Below the pieces are notes generated by a model. The model was not told the origin of the DNA, did not search any database, and was given only the letters and a program-made list of their open reading frames with translations. A program made the position numbers and the translations under genes. A stretch of DNA of 64,000 nucleotides from Tenodera sinensis (lineage: Eukaryota > Arthropoda > Insecta > Mantodea > Mantidae): contig CM060969.1 of assembly GCA_030765045.1 (NCBI GenBank), positions 48,865,216 through 48,929,215 of the forward strand, written 5' to 3'. This document shows, in pieces, positions 10,791 through 21,022 of the stretch (positions are counted from its first letter, which is position 1; each line of letters starts with the position of its first letter).

Positions 10791-11655
10791 AACTAAAGTA
10801 TAAACATCCAAAGAAATCCAATGAATGACAAATGTACACAGTTAGCACCATTGACAATACGTCATTATGTTCCAAAGCAAAGACCTTCGACATGACCATT
10901 GCGGTTAACACGGTTTCAGATGGAAATTCCTCCCACAATAAAAAATATCGCAATAAATAACTATAGGGTGGACAAGTGTGCAAAAGCCGCAAGTTTAATG
11001 CACATGTGTTTTACTGTTACTCTCTCGCAGGCGTCTGTTGATGCACGTGTTACGTCCTTCTTTCTCCGTGCTCAACTAATCTGTATCGCGTGTGACTGCA
11101 CACGGTTCCGCGCTTTATAAATAACCAATAAATAGTATAACCAACAAATGACACAAAGGTAAAAAACAGAATAGAGGTAAAATGTAATAACTGCAATTTG
11201 AAACGTATAGCCTGACGTAACCGTAGTGCTGCTGGTAGGCTCAGGTTCAGCCTGAATGTTTTTGCTGCGTACCTACCTTCAATATTGTTTAACCGCAGAT
11301 ATGGGATTGAAGGAAAGGTTTTTTGAGGGTGGCTTATTTTGATTTAGATAGGTGTGGGTTTAAGAAGGAAGTTTAATGCTCCTTGACAGTTGTCTCACAG
11401 GGTACAGCAGTGCCTGCACCCTGGCGTGTGTAAAAAATGTTAAAAGTTGTATACTTTTAATTTTGGTTATGAAAATTTTGAGAGCCGAACAGCTCTTGAA
11501 TGGGACTAAAAAAGGAGCTCAGCTGCTAGTGGTGGAGTTGTTCCTGCGCAACTGTTATGCCCGCAAGGCATGCGGGGAACCCGATATGACCTGAAGCGGT
11601 GTATTCTTGGATCATAGTCCCCATGAGACCTAATCAGGGTGCTTTGATGTGATGG
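10791..11655. other. no recognised feature
   Basis: Short open frames only; nothing with a recognisable motif. Confidence 0.4.
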
Positions 11656-12260
11656 TAAACTGGCGTAGAATTTTGTTGCCCGGCGCCTAACTTCATCCTA
11701 TACGTATGGAACAGATGAGGCTTCGTGAAGTAGTCTCACGGGAAAAGGGAGAGAGGAAGTCCTCTGTTCTGCGCCCTCTGGAGCCATAGGATCCAGCTGC
11801 CTGCGGCCATGCCCCAGATTTCGCAGGCGTATAGCATGAGGGGGATTATAAGGGTTCGGAGGTGTAGCTTTAGGTGAACGGGCATCTCAAACCTCAGCAT
11901 GGGAGACATCTGCGACGGGCTCGCCGAAAGTTGGACCCTTGTCCAGGTTAACTTCTAGGTAGGTGATGGAGTCTCTCCACTCGATCCTTTGACCTCGAAA
12001 TTGGAATGTGGGGCAATCTGCAGGGGTGTGGCGCCTTGTTAGGAGGATAGTGTGACTCTTGTCCGCATTAACGGACATCTGCTAATGCCGGCACCACTCT
12101 TGGACGAGGCGGAGGTGTTGCTGTATGCGTTGTTGGTGCAGAACAGCAGCACGTCTTCAGTATATTGTGCTATATTGACCTGCGGCGATAACAATGATCT
12201 TCTCACATTCAATTGTTTTCCCAACCGCTGTGCTATGTCAGATCCCATCTCTTAAAATTA
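11656..12260 (-). pseudogene. non-LTR retrotransposon RT fragment (palm to thumb)
   Basis: Minus-strand pieces in three frames carry, in order: VNIAQYTEDVLLFCTNNAY, the equivalent of the RT catalytic YADD box with A and one D changed; then N-x2-KS and ITYLEVNLDKGPTF, the KYLGVxLD region; then a thumb-like stretch with LMLYACEIWG near 11830. Frame changes near 12050 and 11890 and the altered YADD box make it non-functional. The clade looks Jockey-like. Confidence 0.7.
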
Positions 12261-12261
12261 A

Positions 12262-13260
12262 CGCTATAGTCCCGACTTCCGCAATAAATGTGAAGCGCTG
12301 ATTGGACGCAATATTTTAATACGGAAGGGCACGTGCTGGCATTGCCTTGCTTGACGATCCCACAAGCGGCCGGCGAAGCAAGCAGTAGGGCAATGTTCGC
12401 TCGGTTGGTCAGACATCCAAGGTAGGACACATCCCGCCGCCAGTGATAACATAGGAAACCAACCTACACCATCAACCGACATTTACACCAAATCTTGTAA
12501 ACTTAGACAACACCTATTAAACCACACGGGTAAATCCGTACTAAACGGATAGCTACCGTGGCCCCTTTACCATCCGCCTGGGTTAACCCAGGCGACTTGA
12601 ACTTACTCCTGGACAGGGTAAGAGAGCAAGTGAACCAGATAGTGTCAAGGGGCGGATTATACAGCTTTCCATCTACTTGTTCGAGTACCCCGCACTTGCT
12701 CTCCACTTGCTCGCGGGCAACGCCGTGTAATATTATTTGTATACATTTCTATAGCGCATCAGATAAAACATATTGTAGTATTTCTTAAGTGTTCTGGTGT
12801 CTCACTAGGAAACGCAGTAAACTAACACATTACACTACTTTAAATTCCATTTACACAACTGCTTAATGAATGGTAACCAAATTTGGATTGATTATACGTC
12901 ATGTATCTATTTCTGCAAATAATGAGTATAAAATAATAAGTTAACGTTTGCTTAAAGTTGTGCAAAACTGATATTAGTGACACTCTGTTTCTTAATTCAA
13001 AATGTACTTCATTCTTTACATGCACTTTCCTCCTGTGACATTTATGCTTTCTCAACAGTGATTATGAATAGTGTTTTCTCGCTATTTATATTTATTTATT
13101 TATTTTGTTTATTTCTTGCTCTTTATAGTGCAACCTAAACGTTTTAATTACCTCTTTGTTTAAGTATCCTAAGTAATATTTTAAATGTCTCCAAAGAAAT
13201 GCAAGGCTACTGGGCAAGTATAAATAAATAAAAAGTGAGTGAGTAAATAAGTAAGTAAAT
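12262..13260. other. no recognised feature
   Basis: Moderately GC-rich to 12720, then AT-rich. A near-palindrome GGGTTAACCC lies at 12590-12599. No gene is supported. Confidence 0.35.
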
Positions 13261-13261
13261 A

Positions 13262-13487
13262 AATAACTATGTTGTTTAACGACGCTGTCAATTGCCAGGA
13301 TCACATCAGCGTCGCCGGTGTGCCGGAATTTCGTCCCACATGGGGTTCTTTCACATGCCAATAAATCTACTGACATGGAGCTGTCGTTTTTAAACACACT
13401 TAAAAACAATCGGTCTGGGCCGGGTTTGAACCCTCGACCATGGGATCAGTAGGCTACCGTCTAACCAACTGAACCACCCAGACCGAC
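13262..13487 (-). mobile_element. SINE-B, complete copy
   Basis: The minus strand gives GGTCTGGGTGGTTCAGTTGG at the head, a B-box-like GGTTCAAACCC, then the family body ('cggtgtgccgga', 'tctactgacatggag' on the plus strand) and a tail of TTTA-type units at 13205-13262. This is the best copy for defining the family. Confidence 0.8.
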
Positions 13488-13576
13488 ATTGGGCAAGTGT
13501 AACTGAGTCTAAAAGTTGTAGCGATAAATCGTGAAACCACCGGCAACGCTAGGTATTTCACTTAGAAATAATTAGA

Positions 13577-13580
13577 AATA

Positions 13581-13672
<92 letters not shown>

Positions 13673-13706
13673 AAGAAGAAGAAGAAGACGAAGACGAAGA
13701 CGAAGA
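13577..13706. repeat. compound microsatellite (ATA)n-(AGA)n-(GAC/GAA)n
   Basis: AAT units to 13643, then AAG units to about 13687, then alternating GAC/GAA units. Long open frames across it (poly-I, poly-L, poly-S, poly-Y) are artefacts of a 3-bp period. Confidence 0.95.
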
Positions 13707-13856
13707 CTCACTGACTCGCTTAAGCTCAACAGCAGGAATCCTTTTGACTTTTTGCATGATGTCATTAACTTCCTGTTAGAACAAAGGTTACTATTGCTGG
13801 CTTATACAAATGAACGACACGAGATATGCCGCCTGTTAGACAGCAGAGGGTCAATA

Positions 13857-14318
13857 TTTCCAACATCTACAATAGGCTCTGGCAAATTTTTTCCGGCGCA
13901 GGCTGGCTCAGCCCGCTTCCTCTCCCACCCTTCGGGTTCGTACTCCCAAGGAGGGAGGGGGTCTCGGAAACTGGCTCTCGTCCCCCTCGGGCTTGTACCA
14001 TCCCATATGGGGCCCGGAAACCAGTAGGTTCGCGGTCCAGTCCGAGAGACGAGACTTCCAGAACACGTGTTCCCCCTGCCGTGCTGTTGCCGCGACGCTC
14101 GCCGACGCCTCCAACCGTGAGAGAAACCTAACGGGGTGAAGGGTGAAATGAAATTATTAATGTAACGAAATGGAGGGACAGAAAATTCGGAGGATATGAC
14201 AATTCGCCTGGTTGTCCGGGGAACCCTCCGAAAAAGACATGGGTCAGAAAGGTCGGCCACGGGGTTCGAACCTGTGACCTCCCAAATGCGAGCCACAAAC
14301 GTTACCGTCTAAGGCATG
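13857..14318 (-). mobile_element. SINE-A, near complete
   Basis: The head on the minus strand contains the A-box-like stretch at 14290-14316 and a B-box GGTTCGAACCC near 14262-14272. The body runs down to about 13870 and matches the copies at 57-535 and 27958-28440. Confidence 0.8.
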
Positions 14319-14319
14319 C

Positions 14320-15204
14320 CGCTCCGCATATATACAAAACCTACCATTCTAAACAAAGGAACGAAATTGTCAATGCCGAGCTTCGGTAATAGTGATATAA
14401 ATTTAATACGAAATTCTAACGAATTAGAAGATTCGTGTCTTGGTTCTAAGAAGGTGGATCTTGTGGGACTGCCGCTCCACGCAAGCTTCAGCCGCCATTG
14501 CAGTGCTGTGAATGGTTTTTACACAAGGAAAACTGAGCTTTATTCGCGGGATAAAAACCCGTTAATTTTATCGTTCCTGGCTTACCATCCGTTTATAATG
14601 ATATACAATTTCCCAACAACCTTTTTTTCCTGCAGCGCCAACGTGTCTATCATAATGCGATGAGTTGAACGTTATCCAGCCTAGTTGACGTCAGAGGTAA
14701 TTCCGTGCGTGATACGGAATGTTCAACATATGTAAATCTCTGTTCATCGTGTTTGAGTTATTATTTGGGGCCACTGTAGCTGGAGTGAAAATTCCAATGT
14801 GTGTACTTTTTGTTGCCTATTTTTATGCGCAAGTATAGACTGCTTCTATTTTCTAAGAAACATTGTATTATTGGTACCTTAGGCCAGACATATTCAACCT
14901 GGAGTACTCGAAGATTTCTTAGGGGGTACGTAAAATTTAAAATACGTATATAATGTGTCTTGAATGAACACAAATGACATTCATATTTAAAGAGACATAT
15001 GAATTTACTCGTACCTTTGTCCAGGAATTCATTTTACTTACTTTATCGGTCTGTCCAACGTTGATAACTTCGAGCTGCGCTTGCCTGTCATTTGTATTCA
15101 TTGTTTTAAACATCAATAAAAACAGTGTCTGCGAATATTTGCTACCGACTGATTTATAATCTTATAGCTGTTGTTTTCTTTACTCTTGCTTTTTTATATT
15201 TGTG
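14320..15204. other. no recognised feature
   Basis: A 115-codon frame at 14316-14663 is open but shows no known motif and no codon signature I can vouch for. Confidence 0.35.
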
Positions 15205-15330
15205 AGCATTCGCCTAGCGACAAAGGGAAACCCCGAAAAACCCATGAGTCAGGAAGTTGAAGATACAACCTCCCTCCCGAATGTGAACCTCGTACGTTAC
15301 CGTGGAGCCATCGAAACAAAACAAGGAAAT
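15205..15330 (-). mobile_element. SINE-A fragment, degenerate
   Basis: The junction of head and body is recognisable on the minus strand ('cattcgcctagcgac', 'cccatgagtcaggaag', 'ctcccgaatg'), with many substitutions. Confidence 0.5.
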
Positions 15331-15360
15331 CGCTTGAATCCAGAATCACCTTTGATACTG

Positions 15361-15367
15361 GGGGGGG

Positions 15368-15397
<30 letters not shown>
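15361..15397 (+). repeat. G7 followed by a ~30-base A tract
   Basis: Homopolymer pair. Could be the tail of an unrecognised retroposon. Confidence 0.8.
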
Positions 15398-15398
<1 letters not shown>

Positions 15399-15399
15399 G

Positions 15400-16095
15400 A
15401 CACTATCGTGCTTTTCAAATAGGAAGGGTTCTGATCTGCAGCCAATGAGATACGTTTACATGCACAATGTTGCAAGCTCATTACCCCATTCTTCATATTT
15501 CTTGGCGCGCGTCAAGCCCCCTTAAGGGGAAAGCAATATGACAACACAGCAGGACTCCGATTGGTTACCGGCCTGGAGACGCTCAAGAACAAACTCCTTC
15601 CCATATTTTGAAAAGCACAGTAAGATTCAGCTACGAATAGAGCTAACAAGCTTAGCCTTATCTTAAACAGGTCACAAACACATCTATACAAATGCATATA
15701 ATGTTTTGGTGCGTGCTATCTGTAAGGCAGTTCCTGTATTTATTTATACATTTATAGCACAATTCAATTTTTTTTAATACGTATGTATAATTTGTATTAA
15801 GGATAACTCTTAGGGTGAGGCCTAGACCCTAGGGGAATGGAAAATTATTTTTGGGGGTACGCAGAGAAAAAAGTTTGTATACCATTGCCTAGGCAACATT
15901 CTAAGGCACTGTCGTTGTGGGTGGGTCAGTTAGTTAGGCCAGCTCAGACTGATGGTTTTTAAGTGGGCTTAATGGGACCTAGGACAGATTATAGGATCAT
16001 CTACAATTTTCTTCAGTCTTTTTGACATTTTGTGCGTCGTACCCTCATTCTAAATAGCATACTGTGTACATTTCAATAGAATTGATATATTAGTC
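15400..16095. other. no recognised feature
   Basis: No supported gene or repeat. Confidence 0.35.

Positions 16096-16098
<3 letters not shown>

Positions 16099-16156
<58 letters not shown>
16099..16156 (-). repeat. 58-base T tract
   Basis: Uninterrupted T run. On the minus strand it could be the polyA tail of a retroposon extending leftwards, but no source was recognised. Confidence 0.9.
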
Positions 16157-16159
<3 letters not shown>

Positions 16160-16864
16160 TTAAAATGTTCCTGGAACACCTGTGCATTTGGATCAGCTAT
16201 CATTTTTCATATCCCCCACTCCATGTGGTCATTACGGCCCTTTCAAATAGTGCTCTTCCCTTAACAGGATGCTCCTATATAAAAGCCTGTTTTTCTCAAA
16301 AGTACATTTCTGCACATTCCAAAAGAAGGTTGCGCCTGAGTTTTGCTTCAGATTCAATGAAAATTTCCAAAAGTATTCATAAATAGCAGCTAAACAAAAC
16401 TATGCGTCATCAATATTGAAATATTGATGTTATCATCAACATGAATTCCAAAAACATTTTTTTAATAAATTTTCTTTGTTATTAAAAAAATATGTACAGC
16501 ATAATCAGCAAACGTATTTGAAATATCTCTTCATACAATTGTTACCCATGTTTTAGAGTATCAGTTCTTCCAATATAAATGAAATTTGAAAAGTCAATAG
16601 ACGCGAGCTCTATTTTCAAAATGTGCCTTTTAAATTCACAAAATAATTTATATACCATAAACGAATTATCCAATTTTAATGAAATTTGGTGTACCTCCTA
16701 TTCTCATATAAATACAAACACAGTAAAAATTTCAGGAAAATCTATAAAAAAATGTGGAACTTTCAAATTTCACTCCCAGTGTCCCTTAGATTTCATTTTT
16801 GCAGAAATCCAAAAATGTAAAATATTGGTCATTGTGGCTAAAAAGATCTGTCCTAGGTTTCCTT
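16160..16864. other. no recognised feature
   Basis: AT-rich; open frames are short and without motifs. Confidence 0.35.
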
Positions 16865-16978
16865 AAAAGCGACAGACCCATGTCACTAGATTTACTGCAT
16901 ATAAAAGTTCTGCGGGACGAAATTGCGGCACACCGGCGACGCTGATATGATCCTGGTAATTGACGACATCGTTAACAA
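16865..16978 (+). mobile_element. SINE-B fragment (body only)
   Basis: Plus-strand match to the SINE-B body: 'gtcactagatttactg', 'gcggcacaccggcgacgctg', 'taattgacgacatcgtt'. The tRNA-like head is absent. Confidence 0.7.
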
Positions 16979-17002
16979 ATAAAATATTTATTTTGATGTA
17001 AG

Positions 17003-17225
17003 TCGTGGTGTAAGGGTAACATGCTAGCCTCTAGTTCCCGAGATCGGAGGTTCAAACCCAGCGGAGGGTGACTGATATTTTCGGGCGCAAAAATCTTTAG
17101 CATGGCTTCCAGTAACGCCGGTGGTCCCTTATCGTAGATCTAGGGTACAAGTATCTCAAGCCTCATAAAGAGTCGTCTGAACAAAATTAAGAGACCTATC
17201 ACGCCCAGTATAGAATGCGACCCCC
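17003..17225 (+). mobile_element. tRNA-derived SINE-C
   Basis: A tRNA-like head has the A-box-like TGGTGTAAGGGTAACATGC and B-box GGTTCAAACCC, with a spacing typical of tRNA promoters. A ~150-bp body follows. It directly follows a SINE-B fragment. Confidence 0.6.
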
Positions 17226-17379
17226 AGAACCACACCAGCTGAAGAGCGTCCATAAATCAAAACTCAATTTCAATGGGTTTCCATACTTAGGGGATGGGGC
17301 AAGAGAGATTTCAGGAGGCGAGCGAGACAGCTAACTTAGAAGGGAAGGTAAAACATAATATGAGCGAGAAATTGTTAGT

Positions 17380-17608
17380 GTTATTATTAGATATTCTTAC
17401 ATTTTAAATCTATTGTGACAAAATGACAACGTCCAGTTACTTTTTCCATCAGGTTCTTTTCTTCTAAACTGAAGCACAAAACACAGTTCTCTTTTATCAT
17501 GGTTAACACAATCTACAGTTCTTCGTGATTTCACAACCCACAGCTGTTCTGTCTTCTTGTAACCTTGGCACACACTTTTATGTCTTTCAACGCTCACTAA
17601 AACTGCCT

Positions 17609-17686
<78 letters not shown>

Positions 17687-17900
17687 ACCCCACAGACACA
17701 GCTAACTCGTTCCATGACATTGCACAGATCTTTCTCGAAATTGACCTTCTAGAAGCTGTCACAAATAAGCCGGCAGTGGACGCTTCGAGAACACTCTGGG
17801 AATCCCTTTGTTCCGCCGCGCTGATTGTTGCCAGTCACGTATTCACAAACAGTGGCGCTAGGCAGCCTGACCTTGAGCGCCTTTGACACAAGCAGCCTCC
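17380..17900 (-). repeat. Rep-Y copy with (CA)n
   Basis: Shares with the foldback left arm the ordered words 'ttcttctaaact', 'gcacaaaa', 'gttctctt', 'gttaacac', 'cttgtaacctt', and with 33460-33800 the reverse complement of 'gctcaaggtcaggctgcct' and 'ttcgag'. A CA microsatellite occupies 17613-17683. The long frames of C/V or T/H are period-2 artefacts. Confidence 0.7.
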
Positions 17901-18094
17901 AAGTGCTGTGATGTAACTTGACCCTGTGGTCCTTTGATCTTAGCCGGCCACATGGCCGGTGTGACAGTATATATCGGTTTAAATTATATTGAACATGTCT
18001 ATTAGTATTAATTAGTATAAATTCATCAATGGAATACACAGACTTGTGTACATATGCTATTTTAGCTTCTCTTTAAATGCTTTCGCTCTTTGTG

Positions 18095-18440
18095 TTATAC
18101 AGGGTGTCCACGAATTCGCGCATTAATTTTCCAGAATCTTATTTCAGAGACAGGAGGAGATGTTGGTTATAGCCGTCAAAGGTTAGCTAGTGAAAGAAAA
18201 GGCGTGATACTGAATCGCAGTCTATCCTCCTGCCAGCTACTAGTAGATAAACTTGATTGGCTTTGCTGCGATTGAGGACAACGCAGTAGCTGCAGGAAAA
18301 GTGACTGCTATTTGAGAATGATTCCGAGGATGGAAAGTAATAACAAAACCAATAAATATAATCATAGGTCCGTTTATACAGTTTGAATATTCTCATAATC
18401 AATTCCAAAATTAACGCGCTGATCATAGAGTACTTTGTGT
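18095..18440. mobile_element. possible MITE with weak terminal inverted repeats
   Basis: The left 'cgcgcattaatttt' stretch at 18117-18130 and a reverse-complement counterpart at 18406-18420 are placed near the ends of a ~345 bp block that begins with ACAGGGTGTCCACGAATTC, a word resembling mariner-type ends. No target duplication was identified. Confidence 0.35.
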
Positions 18441-18846
18441 TACAGTGCAAGAATGGCAAGCGTATATGATGAGTTCCTGCTTCCAAATTGTAACGGCGGA
18501 GAACTGTCACAAGGAACCCTATGGCCAATCAGATTTAGTTATTCTTATACCATAGCGGATAGAAGAGATAGTGTGAGCTCTTCGGGAGTTACTATGGTTC
18601 GCTCGCAAGATGACACTGGTGTCGCGGTCGCTTTACTTTAGTTCACGAATGCATGGTGAAAATGGGTTTCATATTTTCAGTTAGCATTTTAAATACCTAA
18701 AATCGTAAGCTCGAATATTGGAAATACTGTTTTGAAACATCGTCTTTCCTTGACACATAATATAGGATGGTATTTTACAATAATGGGTGTTATAATTAAC
18801 GAAGAACGGTGGGAAATATATGCTTACATGATTTTACGCTGAAAAA

Positions 18847-19151
18847 TTAAACCATAATGCAAATTATGTATTTTTTAAGCATTGTATCTAGAACCAGCTT
18901 TTGTTTTTTACTTAAATAATTTAAATTGCGTTTATGTTCGCAACAATTAGTAGCGAATTTCTTTTCTACTATTTTTAATTTAGCCCTCTCTTTAGATAGC
19001 AGGATTTTAGTTCTAACTAAATTTTTATTGAGGTTTCTAATTCTTTTCTTCAGTGTAGCAATTTCATTATTGACACTTGTGTTTGTGACCTTGGAGGAAT
19101 TAGAACTGTTTTCTGTGAATTCCTCATTGTTGAAGGACGGCGCGTGTACAT
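18847..19151 (-). pseudogene. P-like element protein, coiled-coil C-terminal part
   Basis: Reading on the minus strand from the LINE junction, an open frame of ~100 codons runs to a TAA at 18847-18849. It starts after the LINE with an acidic, serine-rich linker and continues with a Lys/Leu/Ile heptad-like region (ATLKKRIRNLNKNLVRTKIL and onward through KERAKLKIVEKK), a likely coiled coil. In P-type transposases a coiled coil follows the THAP domain and mediates dimerisation. No RNase H-like catalytic domain follows the stop before the TIR, so the product would be a DNA-binding, dimerising protein only. Confidence 0.6.
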
Positions 19152-19291
19152 AATTTGCGTGTTTTCTGTGTATATTATTTAACCGGTGCTTAGTTTATGG
19201 ATAGTTACAGTGAAAGTGTTTGTGATATCCTTAACGACAAGTATAGCGTGGGGTGCGCCTGGCGTTCCCCCGCGCGCAAGACAGTGAAAGA

Positions 19292-21022
19292 ATGGCAGCA
19301 GCGGCACCACATGTTGCCGGGCCGAGTGCCAGCAGCAGACTGGGAGATAGCGGCGCGCCAGCGCCTATACTTATAGACTCCACCACCACAGCCGCAGCAG
19401 CACAGATCCAGCCCTCCCCACCCACATTGGTGGACGACATAGAACACAAAGCACGCATACTGGAGGAAGAGCAGAAGGCAAGATCCCTTGCAAAACTAAA
19501 AAAGGAAGTGGAAGAGATTCAAACAGAAATAACCTACTATACCGGAATACTATCAAATCTAGATGCAGACTCCATGAACTTTGGCAAATTCTCTCAGGAC
19601 CTCGCGTACTGCTACAAGGAGTACGCAATAAAGAAGCGGGAACTGGTGAAACAGAGCGAGGGGTGGAAGATAGCGGCACCCAAGAAGAAAAGAACAAGAG
19701 ACAGCGGCAGCGACTCTGATGGCGAGCGCCCCCAGTCCTCTATTAACAAGAGGCAGCCACGACAATCCACACCACCCCACCCCCTCGCTCTACGCAACTC
19801 GTTCACGCCACTGGAGGTAGCAGAACGCGAGGAGTCGGACTTCCCAGCACTTCCCCCACCCACACAGAATCCCATCACACAGTTCCACAAACCAAAAATC
19901 CCACCACACCAGAAGACCCCATCAAAAACCCGCCCCTCTCCTCTCCCCCCTAAGCCAGTCCCCTCCACCTCAACAGCCACACCTACACCCCCGACGACCT
20001 CCACAGAAGAAAATCAAAAGCCACCCAGGATTATCATACCGGACACAAAACAGGCGGTAAAGGTACTACAACTACTAAGAAATAAACTTAACAATGGCAC
20101 ATACAAACTACAAACAACAAGGGATTGCCTGAAGCTCTTCCTTCAGAGGAAACAAGATGCCGTCCCTACAATGCAGCTCCTGACGAACGCCGGTGTAGAG
20201 AGCTACAGCTTCACACCCAGAAGCGACCAGCCCCTTCGGTTTGTCATCAAACGCCTACCTGCAGATCTGCAGGTAGCCTATATACAGGAGGACCTGGAGC
20301 AGAAGGGATACACCGGCGTCCAGGTACGACAAATGGTGTCCCGCGGCAGGCCTCTTCCAAACTTTCAGGTGAGTCTGGAAAGAACTACCGGAAACCAAAA
20401 GCTTTTACAGGAAAGAGAAGTGTGCCATATGATGGTCACCGTGGAGGTCTTAAAAACCTTCCAGAACATAACCCAATGTTTTAACTGCCAACAACTGGGC
20501 CACACATTCAAAATGTGCCACATGACCTCCCGGTGTGTCCTTTGCGGTGACCTCCACCGCCTAGCTGACTGCCCTAAAAAGGCCAAGGAAGACGCTGTAC
20601 CCCACTGTGCGAACTGTGGGGAGGCGCATCCTGCCAGCTACAGGGGGTGCGAGACCTTCAAAATGGAACGTCATCGCCGCCAACTGGCCGCTGCAGCCAG
20701 GAACTCTCCTGGTACTCAACCAGGGCCACGCCCCATCCTCAACCCGGCCCTGGTCCAAAAAGGCACCTCTTTCGCAGGAGCCGCCGGAGGACGAAATGCA
20801 CTTGAGCAACCTCCATATGGTCCCCCTCCACAACCCCAGCCCTCAGAGGCACCCACCAGTGACCTGGGAGGTTTGAAAGAAATTTTCAGCCTCTTTAAGG
20901 ATTTAAACCTCCCAGTATTATTACCAAAGTTGCGGCCCATAATCGCAAGATTAAAAAGCTGCAACGATACCATGGAGAAGCTGGAAACCATCATATGTTT
21001 AGTCACCACTCTCTTCGAGTAA
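19292..21022 (+). CDS. LINE ORF1: gag-like nucleic-acid chaperone with CCHC knuckles
   Basis: First ATG at 19292 gives 576 residues; the frame is open from at least 19253. An N-terminal acidic/coiled segment (about residues 50-120) is followed by a Pro/Ser/Thr-rich low-complexity linker (150-260). A region with FVIKRLPADL and later VCHMMVTVEVLKTF resembles the PRE_C2HC domain that precedes zinc knuckles in Jockey gag proteins. Three knuckle-like motifs follow from about residue 396: CFNCQQLGHTFKMC, CVLCGDLHRLADC and CANCGEAHPASYRGC. In this family ORF1 protein binds element RNA and forms the ribonucleoprotein particle. No frame break is seen. The stop TAA at 21020-21022 abuts the ATG of ORF2. 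Confidence 0.9.
   Translation: MAAAAPHVAGPSASSRLGDSGAPAPILIDSTTTAAAAQIQPSPPTLVDDIEHKARILEEEQKARSLAKLKKEVEEIQTEITYYTGILSNLDADSMNFGKFSQDLAYCYKEYAIKKRELVKQSEGWKIAAPKKKRTRDSGSDSDGERPQSSINKRQPRQSTPPHPLALRNSFTPLEVAEREESDFPALPPPTQNPITQFHKPKIPPHQKTPSKTRPSPLPPKPVPSTSTATPTPPTTSTEENQKPPRIIIPDTKQAVKVLQLLRNKLNNGTYKLQTTRDCLKLFLQRKQDAVPTMQLLTNAGVESYSFTPRSDQPLRFVIKRLPADLQVAYIQEDLEQKGYTGVQVRQMVSRGRPLPNFQVSLERTTGNQKLLQEREVCHMMVTVEVLKTFQNITQCFNCQQLGHTFKMCHMTSRCVLCGDLHRLADCPKKAKEDAVPHCANCGEAHPASYRGCETFKMERHRRQLAAAARNSPGTQPGPRPILNPALVQKGTSFAGAAGGRNALEQPPYGPPPQPQPSEAPTSDLGGLKEIFSLFKDLNLPVLLPKLRPIIARLKSCNDTMEKLETIICLVTTLFE

Noticed and set aside
17397..17762. Cys/Val-rich protein
   Set aside because: The central part is a translated CA tract inside a Rep-Y copy.
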